Notes: generated by a model from the letters alone, not told the origin. A stretch of DNA of 23,655 bases from Reclinomonas americana ATCC 50394 (GCA_048213135.1 PS015142.1:20970-44624), one strand, 5' to 3'; shown: positions 1 to 10,728, counted from the first letter of the stretch. A program made the numbers and translations.

Positions 1-2
1 CA

Positions 3-113
3 CCGCTGAAGGTGGGCACGGTGGCGCCGGCCATCATCAAGGTGGTGGAGTCGTCGACGCTGGCCGACTCCGGATCATTCCGGTCATGGGAGGGTCAAAC
101 GATCCCCTTCTAG
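3..113 (+). CDS. 3' end of an unidentified protein-coding gene (partial)
   Basis: Reading from base 3 gives an open frame of 36 codons that ends at TAG (111-113). Its last residues are SFRSWEGQTIPF. This frame was chosen because frame 1 stops at once and frame 2 is a Gly/His-rich reading that looks non-coding. The rest of the gene lies to the left of the window. I do not recognise the protein. The next gene on the same strand begins 134 bp downstream. Confidence 0.5.
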   Translation, partial: PLKVGTVAPAIIKVVESSTLADSGSFRSWEGQTIPF

Positions 114-247
114 AATGAGCAACACCAATGAATAGCAACGTGTAGATCCTGTTGTACTCTCTTATCTCTCTCTCCTCTGCTGCCGGTCATCGCTTCGTTG
201 TCCCGGGTGTTGGCAAAAAAAGCGCGCGAAACGATTTTCAAGCTTCG
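114..247. other. Intergenic spacer between two head-to-tail genes
   Basis: This 134 bp stretch holds the presumed 3' UTR of the leftmost gene and the promoter and 5' UTR of the CEP295-like gene. A CT-rich run lies around 157-180 and an A-run follows at about 215-221. No TATA-like or polyadenylation motif stands out. Confidence 0.5.
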
Positions 248-3200
248 ATGGAGAACTTTGTGGTCCTCAGCCCCGCTGAGGAGGAGGCGTATCGGCGAGA
301 GATCGAGCTGACACGACGCAAGAGGAGGCTACAGGAGGTAGGCGCATGCGTGTGTGAGTGTGTGAGCTGTCGATCATCTTCATCATCGTCATCGCCGATC
401 AACAGGTGCGCCAACAAGAACGCGATCGTGCCCGCGAACGGCTCAACAAGACTCGCAACGAGAAGCAACAACTCAAGCATGCGCAGCGTGAGCGTGTGGC
501 GGTGCGTGTGCCACCTCTCTGTCACTCCTTCCCTTCCTTTCTCCACTCATCGCGAGACAGTTGGCCATGATCGACGAGCGCACGGCGCAAGTCGCCGCCG
601 ACGGCGCCGCAGTGTCGGCAGCCGAGAGGCGGCGAGCCAATGGCGCCTTTGCGGCGGCCGTTCACGTGCAGCAGTCCATGGTTCGCTCCTCCCTGCTGTG
701 TGATGAGCGATCGCACTCACTATGTCATGTGCACTCCACGCAGGCCCGAAGCGCTGAGGCGGAGAACGAGCAGTGGCAGCAGTGGTACGAGCGTGCCGAT
801 TCACGAGGGTCGTCGGCAGCCGCAGTGGTGCGTGATCATTCATCTTTCTGTCGAGTAGATCTCTTCCGCTGAGTTCGCGACACAGTTCGAGGAAGAGTAC
901 AGCGAGGCACATCGGCAGGAGCGGGAGCTGGCGCAGGCGCGTGCTCGCTCTCGTTTCGAGGAGGATGTGCGCGCCAAGCTCATTGTTGCGTCGTCGGTGC
1001 TGGCGTCTTGCCTGCTGGCCGCTGACCCCTGTCGACAAATCGCAGGCCGAGGCGCAGCGCGAAAAGGAGGCCGTGTTGGCCGCGTTCGTTGTGCCTCCGG
1101 AGGTGCCGAGCTCCGTGTCGTACGTCTCGTCGGGCACGCGAGTGACCGTGTCGCGCCACACGGTGCCGGCACAACGCGATTTTGCGCACACACACTTGCA
1201 CGCGTTGCATGGACTGGTCGATGGAAATGTGGTGCCGGCAGACGAAGCCGCCGAGCGCCAGCGGAAGGCAGACGCCGCTCGGTTGAAGAAGCAGGCTCAG
1301 ATGCAACTCGAGCAGGCCATGGTGGCCAAGGATCGCGAACGCGTGGCAGTGCGCCGCGAACAGGCCGCCAAGGTGATCGATCGTGTGGTGTTCTTCCGAT
1401 TTTTTATTCCGTTTCATCCTCTCTCTCACATGACGACCCAGAGTGCCGAAGAGACCAAGGAGACACTGGAACAAATGACACAGCAGTCGAGACGACGAGT
1501 GATGAAGGACGGCGTGGCTGTGTCGTCCGTCACGGCCTCGTCGACCACACAAGTGATCGACCGTGCTCGCCAGCGCGCTCTCTTGCGCGATGCCTTCGAA
1601 CGCGTGTTTGTGGATAAGAGTCGCGTGGCAGTGAGATATTGCTTGTCGTCGCCAGCAGTGGAGACCGACGCTGTGTGCTCTCCTTTCCTCGGTGCAGGCG
1701 ATCGCCATGTGGTGGCCCGACAGAGCGTGGACGATGCAGAAGTCGTGCAGGTTGTGGACAAGACACCACCAGGTGCGATCTGCGTCGTAAGTGTCGCCAC
1801 AAATAGTGATGCAGTGTTTTCACACTCTTTTGCGCAGCACTCGTGTCGACCAGAATACGCGAGCAGCAGCTACATCAACAACGACTGCGCAGCATTCGGT
1901 TCGACCTGTCCGCGACCGACGACGTTGCTGTTGTCGAGAGGGAGACGGTGGAGACCGAGGAGCATGGCCGAGCGGAAGTAGGAGAGGCTGGCGACGGCGC
2001 ACTGCAGACGACAACACCCGGTGACAATAAGGATGCAGTGCCACCGTCACCACCCACTCGTGACGTCGCCGTGTCGCCACCGCAGACGACGACACCAGCG
2101 GCAGTGGATGTCGCCACATCGCCAGTACTTCTCTCAACGCTCCCACCAAAGACTCCATCGCCGCGAGTTGCAGGAGGTGAGAGATGATGTGAAGGTTTGG
2201 TGGTTGCTGTTGGACCGACGCAGCTTGATGCAGGAGGCGTTGCTTCGCCGGCCGCACCGACACCTGATCGCACCCCGGCTCGAGCAGATGGTGAGTACTG
2301 CGTGCATGATGTTCGTTCGTGGACACGCACAGATTTGCTGACGCCCTCGCAGTGCCTCCAACGCCCCAAACGACCACAACTGGCGGTGCGGCTATTCGTG
2401 AAGGTCTGTTTTCAGTTGCATACAGATTGTTGTCGCTGATGTATCACCATGTGCTGGTGACTGCAGAAGCCGCACCACCGCCTCTCGTGTCACCGCCGCC
2501 ACAGACGCAGTCGACAGAGGTTGATGAGAGCGATTCGCTGTCGTTGCAATCGTTGGGTGCCGACAGCATGGTTACGTGCACAGTCACCCAGTCGATGCAA
2601 AGTGGATAGCTAGTTGCTCACATTGCAGCAGGAGTCACTCCTATCACAAGTGGATCGCCAACGCCCCGTGTACAGCAATGCATCGAAAGCGTTGCAACAA
2701 CTGGAGGCCCGAACAACTCGCCTCCTGCAACGTGTGGAGGCCGACAGTCGGCGGGTGGCTTCACTTGTCGACGACGCTCCATCGTTGCCTGGTTCCAGTT
2801 CGTCGTCCTCGATGGCTGCCTCTCTCAACCTCTGTGCGTTACTCAACTGTTCTTCCGACGAAACATGCACGTTTCCACTCACGCAAACGTGTCACAGATC
2901 CACAATCGCTCTCTGAGAGTGACTCCGACCCGATGCAAATCTCTGACGAGCTCGACTCCCTCGTGCGCGACATTCGTGCCTCGCGCTATCGCATGTCGGC
3001 GGCGCCGACCTCCCACGTGCTGGTACGTACACGCATAATGGGGAGTTCTTTCTGCCCGTTCGAATGTGTCTCACTGGGCGATGCAACTGCGTGCAGCGCT
3101 CGTCGAGTGCGAGCAATCGCTACAGCGCGGCGGCACCAGCTGACGATGCCGCCTCCATGGACGACCACCTCTCGATGCATGTACGTACTCATGTACACTT

Positions 3201-4436
3201 CGTGCGTGCAGCGCGTCTTCTCTCTACCCCTCCTCACCATCTTGAATAACAGAGCGAGGCACTTAGCGATGTGGTCGACGACCTCATGCAACAGTTCCCA
3301 CTGGGCTCCACCACCGCATCGCCAGGCATGGCTCATCTCGGCAGCACCGACATTGACTTGGCGCGCCAGTCGCTGTCGTCCGTGTCGTCATCGGCAGCAC
3401 GGGGGTGGCCGCTGGAGCACTCATTCTCGTCCGCAGCGGAGGGGACTTTCGGAGCAGCTGGCGCGCGTCACGGCAGAGACGATGACGATGACGACGAGCA
3501 TGTGCTTGACAAGATCATTGAGAGCACGCAGCGATTCCGTCGTGAAACTGCAGCCATTCGACAGCGATGGACTGGAGATGCAGCGACGACAACCACGACG
3601 ACAACTACAACCACAACGACGACGATGGCCGCTGCACTGCGTGACGACAGAATCGACACATTCTCGGATCTCGAACAGCAGTCGCTGCTGAGCGCTGGCG
3701 GTGGCGGTGGTGGAGCAAGTGGAGTGCCGCTCATGTCGGTGACTGGTGCCACGTCTAGCAGTGGGTCGTCCCTCTCGTCGTCATCGTCGGGATCGCTGGC
3801 CAACGATCGGCTGGACGCGATCCTCGACGATTTGCGAAGGACACGACGCACACTGGTGTCTTCCTCTGGTGGCAGATCTGCGGATGTTTCCACGCACAGT
3901 GTGGCCAGTGTGTTGACGTCGCACCCACTGCCGGACGACGGTGATGGTGATACCATTGACGACCCGAAGGACGATGAGCTGGATGAGAATGTGTCGGCCA
4001 TCCTGCAGCAGTTGGCTGACGAGCTCGACGAGGATGCTGCACGAGCAGAGGCACGACGACGTGCTCTGCCGTCAACCTATCTGCATGCATCGGGCAGTCG
4101 GGTCAGTGGAGTCCGTGCGGGCGCCGTATCGCGTTGTACATATTGAATTAACTCGTGTGTCCGCAGCAACGACTCGACACGGACTCGGTATCCGACATTG
4201 ACACCGACTCAACCTTCGCGCTGTCTCCTGTGACACCGGCCGCAGCGTCCACACTGGATGCACAACTGAATGCGCTGGTGACGTCGCCCGAGTTGCGCCT
4301 CTCGGGTGACGATGACTCATTGGAGGATATGGAGGGTGGCGATTTGTTGTCGACGACGGACGACGAAGACGACGCCGGGGCGCCACGGCGGCAGAGCCCA
4401 ACACTATCAGCGGCCCTCTCATCACGTTGGACATGA
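248..4436 (+). CDS. CEP295: CEP295/Ana1-like centriolar coiled-coil protein
   Basis: Predicted exons: 248-337, 406-501, 561-680, 744-827, 886-996, 1046-1372, 1442-1630, 1724-1772 (acceptor 1697 is possible), 1838-2176, 2234-2290, 2353-2403, 2467-2570, 2629-2833, 2898-3022, 3097-3180, 3253-4101, 4167-4436. They give about 1,049 residues with continuous phase. The N-terminus (LSPAEEEAYRREIEL, then a basic RRKRRLQEVRQQERDRARER stretch) resembles the conserved start of animal CEP295, where LSPNEE is followed by RRRKLRLLQVREQERD. Later blocks around LHALHGLV and RQRALLRDAFERVF also fit, with a long charged coiled coil between them. CEP295/Ana1 proteins work in centriole elongation and centriole-to-centrosome conversion. 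The C-terminal half is acidic, low-complexity and not recognisable; I see no ALMS motif. The start is the first in-frame ATG before the conserved block. The similarity is from memory, so homology is likely but not proven. Confidence 0.72.
3586..3624 (+). repeat. ACN trinucleotide repeat coding for 13 Thr
   Basis: Thirteen consecutive Thr codons (ACG, ACA, ACC and ACT mixed) lie in the big 3' exon of the CEP295-like gene. The mixed codons argue for an old, in-frame-maintained homopolymer rather than recent slippage. Poly-Ser/Gly tracts flank it. Confidence 0.9.
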
Positions 4437-4502
4437 TGATGGCACAGTGTACAGAAAGAGAATCAACAACTTTGTATTTGTACACACGTGCACGCACGTC
4501 GC
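4437..4502. other. Convergent intergenic region, 66 bp between two stops
   Basis: The CEP295-like stop (4436) and the Rab-gene stop (4505-4503, minus strand) are only 66 bp apart, so the two 3' UTRs very probably overlap. There is no AATAAA on either strand. A TTTGTATTTGT stretch sits in the middle. Confidence 0.7.
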
Positions 4503-7500
4503 TCAGCAAGCACAGCGACGGTCCTGCTCCTCCTTGACGTCGTCTTCGGCGTCCAAGTGCACCCGACCATCCTCATCGGCCGCGCAAAGCGGATTTGTGC
4601 CCATTTCCCTGCGGAGTGTACGTGAGCAGTCGATTGATTGCCAGCGCAGTGCGGAATCAGTCAGTCACACATGCGACAGACCTTGTCGACACCCCAAACG
4701 ACCCAGTGGTGGAGGTGGCCATGGAAGTCGTCCGGGCGTGGGCCGCCATAGAAGTTGACCGGGCGTGGGCAGCTGCTCCTCCCACCGGGACCATGCTCAA
4801 GTCCATCCGCATGAGCACCTGCAGCACGGCGTCGCAGACAATGCGACGCACTTCACGAGCATCGTAACTCGCCGCTGAGCACTCGACGCTGTTTGCGCGC
4901 GTGCATGTGTGCGTGTGATTAGTGCGGAGGGGCATGATAGGCACAAAGTTGCAAGCTCACCATCGTAGCGAGTGCTTTTGTTCAAAGAGTTGCACTTCAT
5001 CGGCAGCCACACGACAGGTCTTGCTGCCCGAGCTCACCGTGTCACTCTGCATGCACCCGGTGCGTGAGCAACGGAGCGGGTCTCCGCTGAAAGAGAACGA
5101 ACAAACCTTGTTGGCGACAGCATAGGAGACGATAAAATTGCCGGCGTTGCGGCGCTGGCCCTCGCGCAACGAGTTGACCAGCCAGCCCTCGAGAGAGAGC
5201 CACGATCGGCGATCAGTCACGTCGAACATCAGAAGTGCACTCTGTGTGTGGTTAAAGTAGCTGCCGACCAGCGACAGGTTGGAATCGGAGCCTGCGCGTG
5301 ATCAGCCACTGTGAGAACGGGAGCGAGCAGAATTGGGAGAGGATTTTGACGGATGCTCCACCGCACCCATAGTATCGACGAGCTGTGGAAGAAGAGGTGA
5401 AGAGTGAGTCAAATGCCCCGGAAAAGTGCACGCATGTAAAGAGAGTGACGGTGCGCAACTCGCACTCGAATGGTTCGATTGTCGGGCTCCGGCAACGTCA
5501 TGTACAATCTGCGCCACCACCCAATCAGTATTGGCAACAACAACAGAGAGAGAAGGAAGGAACCGAGACGACTTACGTGTACATCTCCACTGTGCGTCAT
5601 GAAGATGCGCGCGCGTGTGTGTGAGACAATGATGCAGAGCAACAGCACAGAGCACAAGAGTTGCGTACCGCCGAGGGTGGCCTTCGGTGTGTCGATAGCA
5701 GCGTTCCCGAATGCAAACTTGCGAGCAAACTGACTCTTGCCGACTGTTCGCGCTTCAGCATGCCACGCACACAGGTGCAAAACACACACATGCGACACTC
5801 ACCACCAGAGTTGCCGATCAGCAGGATCGCCACGTCGACAATGTTTTCGGTGCCAGGAGCCGGATGCTCCTACGCGACAGCCGAAAAATGAGGCACGGAG
5901 AATGAGCAACACGCATCGATCATCGGCCAGACGCAACATGGAACGTGACGGTTTCCGACAAAATGGACGACGCCGACAGGTAGGGCAGGAAGGAGCATGT
6001 GCGCGCATGCATGGGCGCAATGGAGCGGTCGTGCACTGGTCGATCCGACAAGTGAGAACACTGCAAAAAAGACACACAGCGGAGTAACGATCGCACACGA
6101 ACCCGCTGGCGAGGAGCCCACACCCTGCACACAATGCACGCCGATTAGAAACGATGCAAGCAATCATGACGCTTCTGGTAAGGAACAGACGACGCACCGC
6201 ATCGGTTTGCTGTGGCACGCGACGGCGCTCGCGCGGTACCGCTGGCGAGTCGGCTGCCGGTGCAGCCGCGGCAGCTGCCAGCTGAGTGCGAAGCTCCGTC
6301 AGCTCGGCGTCTCTGGCCTGCAACTCTCCGTTCATGCGTGCCTGTTCGGCAGTAAACGCCTGTACATCCTGCTCGTACACTGTGCCACACACAATGTTGG
6401 CAAGGACGACGACGGAAAACAAGAGATTTTACAATGCGAGCAGGCGCAACTCGTGATGCGGTGCTCCCGTGCCGCCAGCATGGCTTTCAGTTCCTGTACA
6501 CAACCGGCAGGTGTGAGGACGCTCGCTGCATGCACGCGCGACTGCAAGCACGTGCACCACCGACACATACCGAACAGGATGCCTCCAGTTTCTCCACCTG
6601 ATGCACCTCGGTGCGCTCTGTACAGGAACCCGGCCAATGTCAGAGAGCGACCATGGCTCGTACCCACAGAGTTCAACACGCAACTGGTCTCCTCCAGCGA
6701 GTCCACACGCCAGGTGAGACGCTGCATGTTTTCGTCGCGCTCACGGACCGCGGCCCGAGCAGCCTCCAGCTGCCTCACACAAGTCAGACACTTGCGCTCG
6801 AGAAGAGAAAGTTGTGCGTGTCACACACCTCGGTCTCCAGCTGCGCGATACGCAAGCGAGCCTTCTCCGCCTGCGCATGCCGGCGCGCCTCAATGTCCAA
6901 CTCCTCCTTCATCTCCTGCTTGGCCTCCTCGCTGGCCTCCAGCGTCATTTCCGCCCGATTCAGCTGAATACGCGTCTGGTTCAACGCCTGTGCGTGCACA
7001 CAGTGTCAGCGAGAGGACCACACCAGCAGGGGGGCAAGCAAGAACGGAACCTCCTTCAGCGACTCGACATCCTCCCGAGCCGACACCAGATCGAGGTCCT
7101 GCGTTCGTACCCGGTTCTCCAGCTCCCGGCGCTGTGCCGTGTTGCTGAGCCAAAAACCACAGCCACACACCAACACCACCGCGGTAGTGACAGACCTTGA
7201 CAGTCTCCGCCGCCAGCGCCTCACTCTCCGCACGCAATCGCTCTCGCACCTCCTCCAGCGACCGCGTCAGCTGCACTCCAAACTCTATCACCAAGATGAG
7301 AGTGTGATGCACTGCGTGAGAGACAATGACACACAGTCACACCTCCTGCCTCGACCAACTGCGCCTCCATCTCCTGGTTTTCGGCCAGCAACACGTTGAT
7401 GAACTCCTTGAGCTGCTTGGCATCCGTCATGGGGTTCCCATTGAGACTGCTGGCCGAGAAGCGATTGCCACCGCGACGAGGCGGTCTCTTCTCACTCGCC

Positions 7501-7722
7501 GACGACGACGATGCAGCTTGAGGCGGAGGAGGAGGCGCCGCTGCACTGGCCGGAGCAGGCAGACGACCTGTGTGTCGCAAAGTGTCAGAGACAGAGAGTG
7601 CGTAAGAGAGTGTGTGTGTGTGTGAGACAGAGACCATGCTCCTGCAGCGCACGAGCGCGTGCGGCCTCCTTGTGCGCCTCAGACGGGTCGTCGCCGACCG
7701 ACAGTGTGCGCTGCGATGCCAT
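4503..7722 (-). CDS. Large Rab-family GTPase with N-terminal coiled coil (RASEF/Rab45-like layout)
   Basis: Exons in transcript order: 7722-7635, 7567-7343, 7284-7196, 7131-7051, 6987-6829, 6769-6664, 6617-6571, 6493-6433, 6379-6198, 6060-5950 (uncertain), 5869-5803, 5743-5669, 5589-5577, 5508-5460, 5382-5367, 5291-5107, 5046-4961, 4888-4682, 4608-4503; about 650 residues. Residues 1-90 are Pro/Ser-rich. About 90-340 are heptad-like coiled coil. The GTPase domain starts near 393: G1 GNSGVGKS (402-409), G2 ATLGVEMYT, G3 DTMG (454-457), G4 NKSD (517-520), G5 ECSAA (549-553). A Ser/Thr/Ala-rich tail ends in CAC, a typical Rab double-prenylation motif, so it should act on membranes. No EF-hand is visible, unlike animal RASEF. 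G3 lacks the WDTAGQE Trp, Ala and catalytic Gln, so GTP hydrolysis may be altered. The linker between coiled coil and GTPase (6197-5870) is the weak part of the model. Confidence 0.88.
5577..5589 (-). other. 13-nt microexon coding for the switch I segment
   Basis: The 13 bases lie between a CACAG acceptor (5592-5590) and a GTAAGT donor (5576-5571). They complete GVEMYT, the Rab switch I/RabF1-like stretch. Skipping the exon would break both frame and switch I. Confidence 0.85.
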
Positions 7723-7788
7723 GAAACACAGAGACTGAATGGAAGATCAACGGAGGAATACCTCGTGTGTGTGTGTGTGAGGACGCAA
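7723..7788. promoter_or_regulatory. 66-bp divergent promoter region
   Basis: Only 66 bp separate the start codons of the Rab-like gene (minus) and COMMD9 (plus). Any upstream promoter elements of both genes must fit here or inside the neighbouring coding sequence. It holds a GT-repeat (about 7765-7779). No TATA box is seen. The promoter role is inferred from position alone. Confidence 0.55.
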
Positions 7789-7992
7789 ATGGAGAGTGCA
7801 CTGTTGGCGCTGCTGTCGGCACCGAGCAAGTCGTTTGTGGACCGGCTCTTTCTCAAGGCCTTCTCGTGTCGACATGATCGCGCACCTCCGGCCGAGTTTG
7901 TCTCCGCAGTCGCCGAGCAACTGGGCGCCGATGAGCCCAGCACTCTGCAAGTTGCACACACACACGATGCTCATGAGAGACACGCCGCACAC

Positions 7993-8032
<40 letters not shown>

Positions 8033-8591
8033 GTTGATTCACGCGATTCAAGAGTGCATTGGCAAGTCGCAGTATGCGGCCGAGTCAGAGGTCGGCTCTG
8101 GTGCCGAGTGTGCGAATGCGGCGCTGTCGGCTGAGTTTGAGCCGCGGTTGCGTGCGCTCATTGGTGACATTCTGTGGGCGCATCGGCAAGAGTGGCGAGA
8201 GGAGTCCATTCAGGTCCTCCTTGCCTTGTGAGATGAAGTTCCGACGAGCGCTGCGCGCGCGCTGATCCTCCGTGTGCTGCGCAGACGCAAGTGTCGTTCC
8301 CGCGACTGGTGGACTTTGACTGGCGAGTGGACGTGCGAGCGGCGTCGCAGTTGGTTGGACGCATGGCGGCACCGGCTGTGTTGCTGTCGCTCAAGGTACA
8401 TTCTTCCCCCCTTTGCTTTGTGAGTCGTTTGTTGTGGTGCTCATGTGGCCGTGTAGACGCTGGCCAACCCGACCAAGAGTGGAGTGGTGCCACCGGTGCA
8501 GAATGTGACGTTTGAGATGACGCGTGAGACGTTGCAGGCGCTGTTGAATGGGCTCGGCGACATTCGCACGCAGCTCAATGCACTCAAATGA
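7789..8591 (+). CDS. COMMD9: COMM domain-containing protein 9
   Basis: Four exons (7789-7950, 8034-8213, 8285-8395, 8457-8591) give 195 residues, about the size of human COMMD9 (198). The C-terminal COMM domain (about 116-195) reads FPRLVDFDWRVDVRAAS and then SRMA/GRMA-type AAPAVLLSLK. It ends with ETLQALLNGLGDIRTQL, very close to the human COMMD9 end ETLDTMLDGLGRIRDQL. The N-terminal helical domain also aligns in length. COMMD proteins assemble into the ten-subunit ring of the Commander complex, which with Retriever and the CCC part returns membrane cargo from endosomes. It diverges from the Rab-like gene across 66 bp, an interesting but unproven trafficking pairing. Confidence 0.92.
7996..8031 (+). 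repeat. (CT)n/(CA)n tract forming an intron 3' end
   Basis: A CT dinucleotide run followed by a short CA run leads directly into the CAG acceptor at 8031-8033 of COMMD9 intron 1. The microsatellite doubles as the polypyrimidine tract. Confidence 0.9.
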
Positions 8592-8663
8592 GCAAACGAC
8601 GCTGGCGGGCGGTGCATGCGCTGCTGTGTGGTCAACAGTGAATGATGTGGTTTGGCATTACTT
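8592..8663. other. Convergent intergenic region, 72 bp between two stops
   Basis: COMMD9 stops at 8591 and the opposite nucleotidyltransferase gene stops at 8664. No clear polyadenylation signal is seen. The 3' UTRs presumably overlap. Confidence 0.7.
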
Positions 8664-10624
8664 TTACTGTGCTACTGCTGCTGCTGCTGCCACTGGTGGT
8701 GGTGGTGGTTGCTGGTGCTGTGCCCGCAGTGCACTCGACGACAGGTCAACGCGGAACTCTTCCTCGCTCAACCCCACAAACATATCTTCAAAGCCGATCG
8801 GCGGTCGCAAAATGGAGGCGTCGAGGAACGTGGGCGCTGTGTCCACAGTCAGCATTTGGCAGTCGATGCAGAGGTGGGGGGGATACCTCACGCACCATCG
8901 GTCAGTGTGGCCGTGTTTCGTGCGCTGGCGCTGTATCGACCGCCGACCACGAATCGAATGCCGAGAGCGCGTGCATCGGCCAGGGCGTGCACGAGTGCCG
9001 CCTCACTGTTGCCGTAGTATCTGTGTATGGAGTGAGGATGAGCAGCCATCTCACACGGCGGCAAACCTCCGAGAGCGACGACGCAACTTGACGTCGAGCA
9101 GCCGCAGAGCCGTGTCGATTCCGACCACAAACCAAGCGCCGGGAAAGAGCGCAGCCTTGCGAGTGAACAGTGGTTCACTGGTGAGCGCCACCACGGCGCC
9201 AGCAGCTTTGTAGTAGAAGTGAGGACACCCACAGCGCCGATGGTGGACAAGGAACACACGCCCACTGACCCTCGGTCGACTCGTACAGCTGCTCGTTTGC
9301 AAAATTGGCCAGACGACTCGCAATGTCGGCAGACTCCAGCGGCGGCTTGTCAGCATTGACAATGCTGAGCTCGTACACAATATCCATGCGCTTTCCTGTT
9401 GCACTGGCGGAGTCAGTGGCGGGCGTTGTGAACACACGACGCAGGCACACGAAACCTGGCTGCTGCACTTTTCGACGTGCGGCCTCTGCCAACAACTGTG
9501 CGCAGCAATAAGACGCGAGAAGGTGGGGGGAATAGAAGACAGTGGACACGCCCAAACGCAACAATGTGACCGCGGTGCACGGGGTTGCTGCGAAGGAGAT
9601 GAGTTTGTGTGGTGCAAGCAGAAGAGAAAGCATCGGCAGGTCGACGCAACAACGATCCGGCAAACACCAACAGGTCGCAGTCGCGAGTTGCACCCAACGG
9701 GTAGCGAGCCACCGGCATTGCCGGCACGCCACCGCGCGGAACGACGACCACAGAAGTGTGGCTGCCGAGATCATCGTCGGGGGCATTCCTCCTCGTCGTC
9801 ACATCCTGCACACCGTCCAAGCTCTCCGTGTGCTCCTCCGACACGTCGTCGGGCAGGGCCAGGCTCGCCGCATACGCCTCAAACTCCAACAGTTCCGGCG
9901 TGTCTGGCGGCAGTGCGCGTCGCCCAATGTCACGCAGCAGCAGCATACTCACCACGTGATCCTCGTCCACGCGACTCCGCTGATCCTTCGCCAACGTCAC
10001 CGTGTGGTGGTACACTGCATGCGCCGCACGGATCGCCATGTGCGCGCTGTGCGTCGTCATGAGAAGACAACTCGTTTTCCCCCCAATCCCCGCACTCTCT
10101 CGCACACACTGACCGGTGCTCGCCACGCTTCGGCCGACTCGACACCAACGCACACGTTGCTCCCACTCCCAGCAGTCGATCCGCCTGCTGCACCACATCC
10201 ACCACATCCACAGTCTGCTCATCGCCAGCTCGTGTCAATCGCACTGCACTCTCGTACGCTCGCTGTGCCATTAGTGCCGCCACTTCGCTGGAGGAGTACT
10301 GTCGCGATGGGTGGTGAGACGCAGGCAGAGAGAAGGAGAGAGAGAGCACAGAGTCACACCGATACTGGCACACATCCCAGCACTTCTGTGGTCGCCGCTG
10401 CAGCGTATGACACTCGTGCGTCGAGCAGGAACGCGGAGCAACCGGGTGTGGAGACGAGTGATGACACTGTGCGACTGCCACCACCTGCTCACTGTGGCGT
10501 GAGAGAGAGACAACTGGGATGCATTGCACATACACACAAACACACCAGTAATGTTGAGCACTGCGCGCACTCCGCTCTCGTACAGTCGCGTGAGGAAGCG
10601 GTGCACGATGCTCGGCTGCTCCAT
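8664..10624 (-). CDS. CinA C-terminal-like domain fused to a nucleotidyltransferase (plant At2g01220-like)
   Basis: Exons: 10624-10546, 10487-10366, 10298-10114, 10046-9654, 9587-9563, 9495-9270, 9205-9088, 9020-8896, 8836-8664; 481 residues. The N-terminal part resembles the CinA C-terminal family, with AGGGSRTVSSLVSTPGCSAF, then VSYAAAATTEVLGCVP and ALVSSRPKRGEHR. The C-terminal part is a nucleotidylyltransferase of the HxGH superfamily: NPVHRGH (261-267), ELSIVNADKPPLES, FVVGIDTALRLLDVKYYG, FVVGGR, and a final VDLSSSALR matching the ISSTxxR signature. The same domain order is found in the plant protein At2g01220. The superfamily transfers NMP or CMP groups (NMNAT and cytidylyltransferase types); the substrate of this subfamily is not known to me. 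The start at 10624 is the first ATG before the homologous region. A Pro5/Ala5 tail ends the protein. Confidence 0.87.
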
Positions 10625-10728
10625 GAGTGCGAAAGTGAGAGGATTCACTCCGACCAATCAAAACACTCACAGGCGTGTGTGCGCATACACGCACCGACGC
10701 ACTGACGCTGTGTCTGTGTGTGTATGCA
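10625..10728. promoter_or_regulatory. 104-bp divergent promoter region
   Basis: This spacer lies between the start codons of the nucleotidyltransferase gene and the kinase-phosphatase gene. It contains CA/GT-rich runs (10672-10725). No TATA element is visible. The shared promoter role is inferred from the arrangement. Confidence 0.5.

Noticed and set aside
980-1708. 242-codon open frame on the minus strand
   Set aside because: It is antisense to the CEP295-like exons, His/Arg-rich, crosses clear plus-strand introns and has no recognisable motif.
2576-3691. 371-codon plus-strand frame running through several introns
   Set aside because: Only the 2898-3022 part matches the spliced model. The remainder is His/Arg/Trp-rich and crosses splice sites.
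8664-10624. Bacterial cinA gene or horizontal transfer
   Set aside because: The gene has eight ordinary introns like its neighbours and the plant-type fusion order, so recent bacterial origin is not supported.
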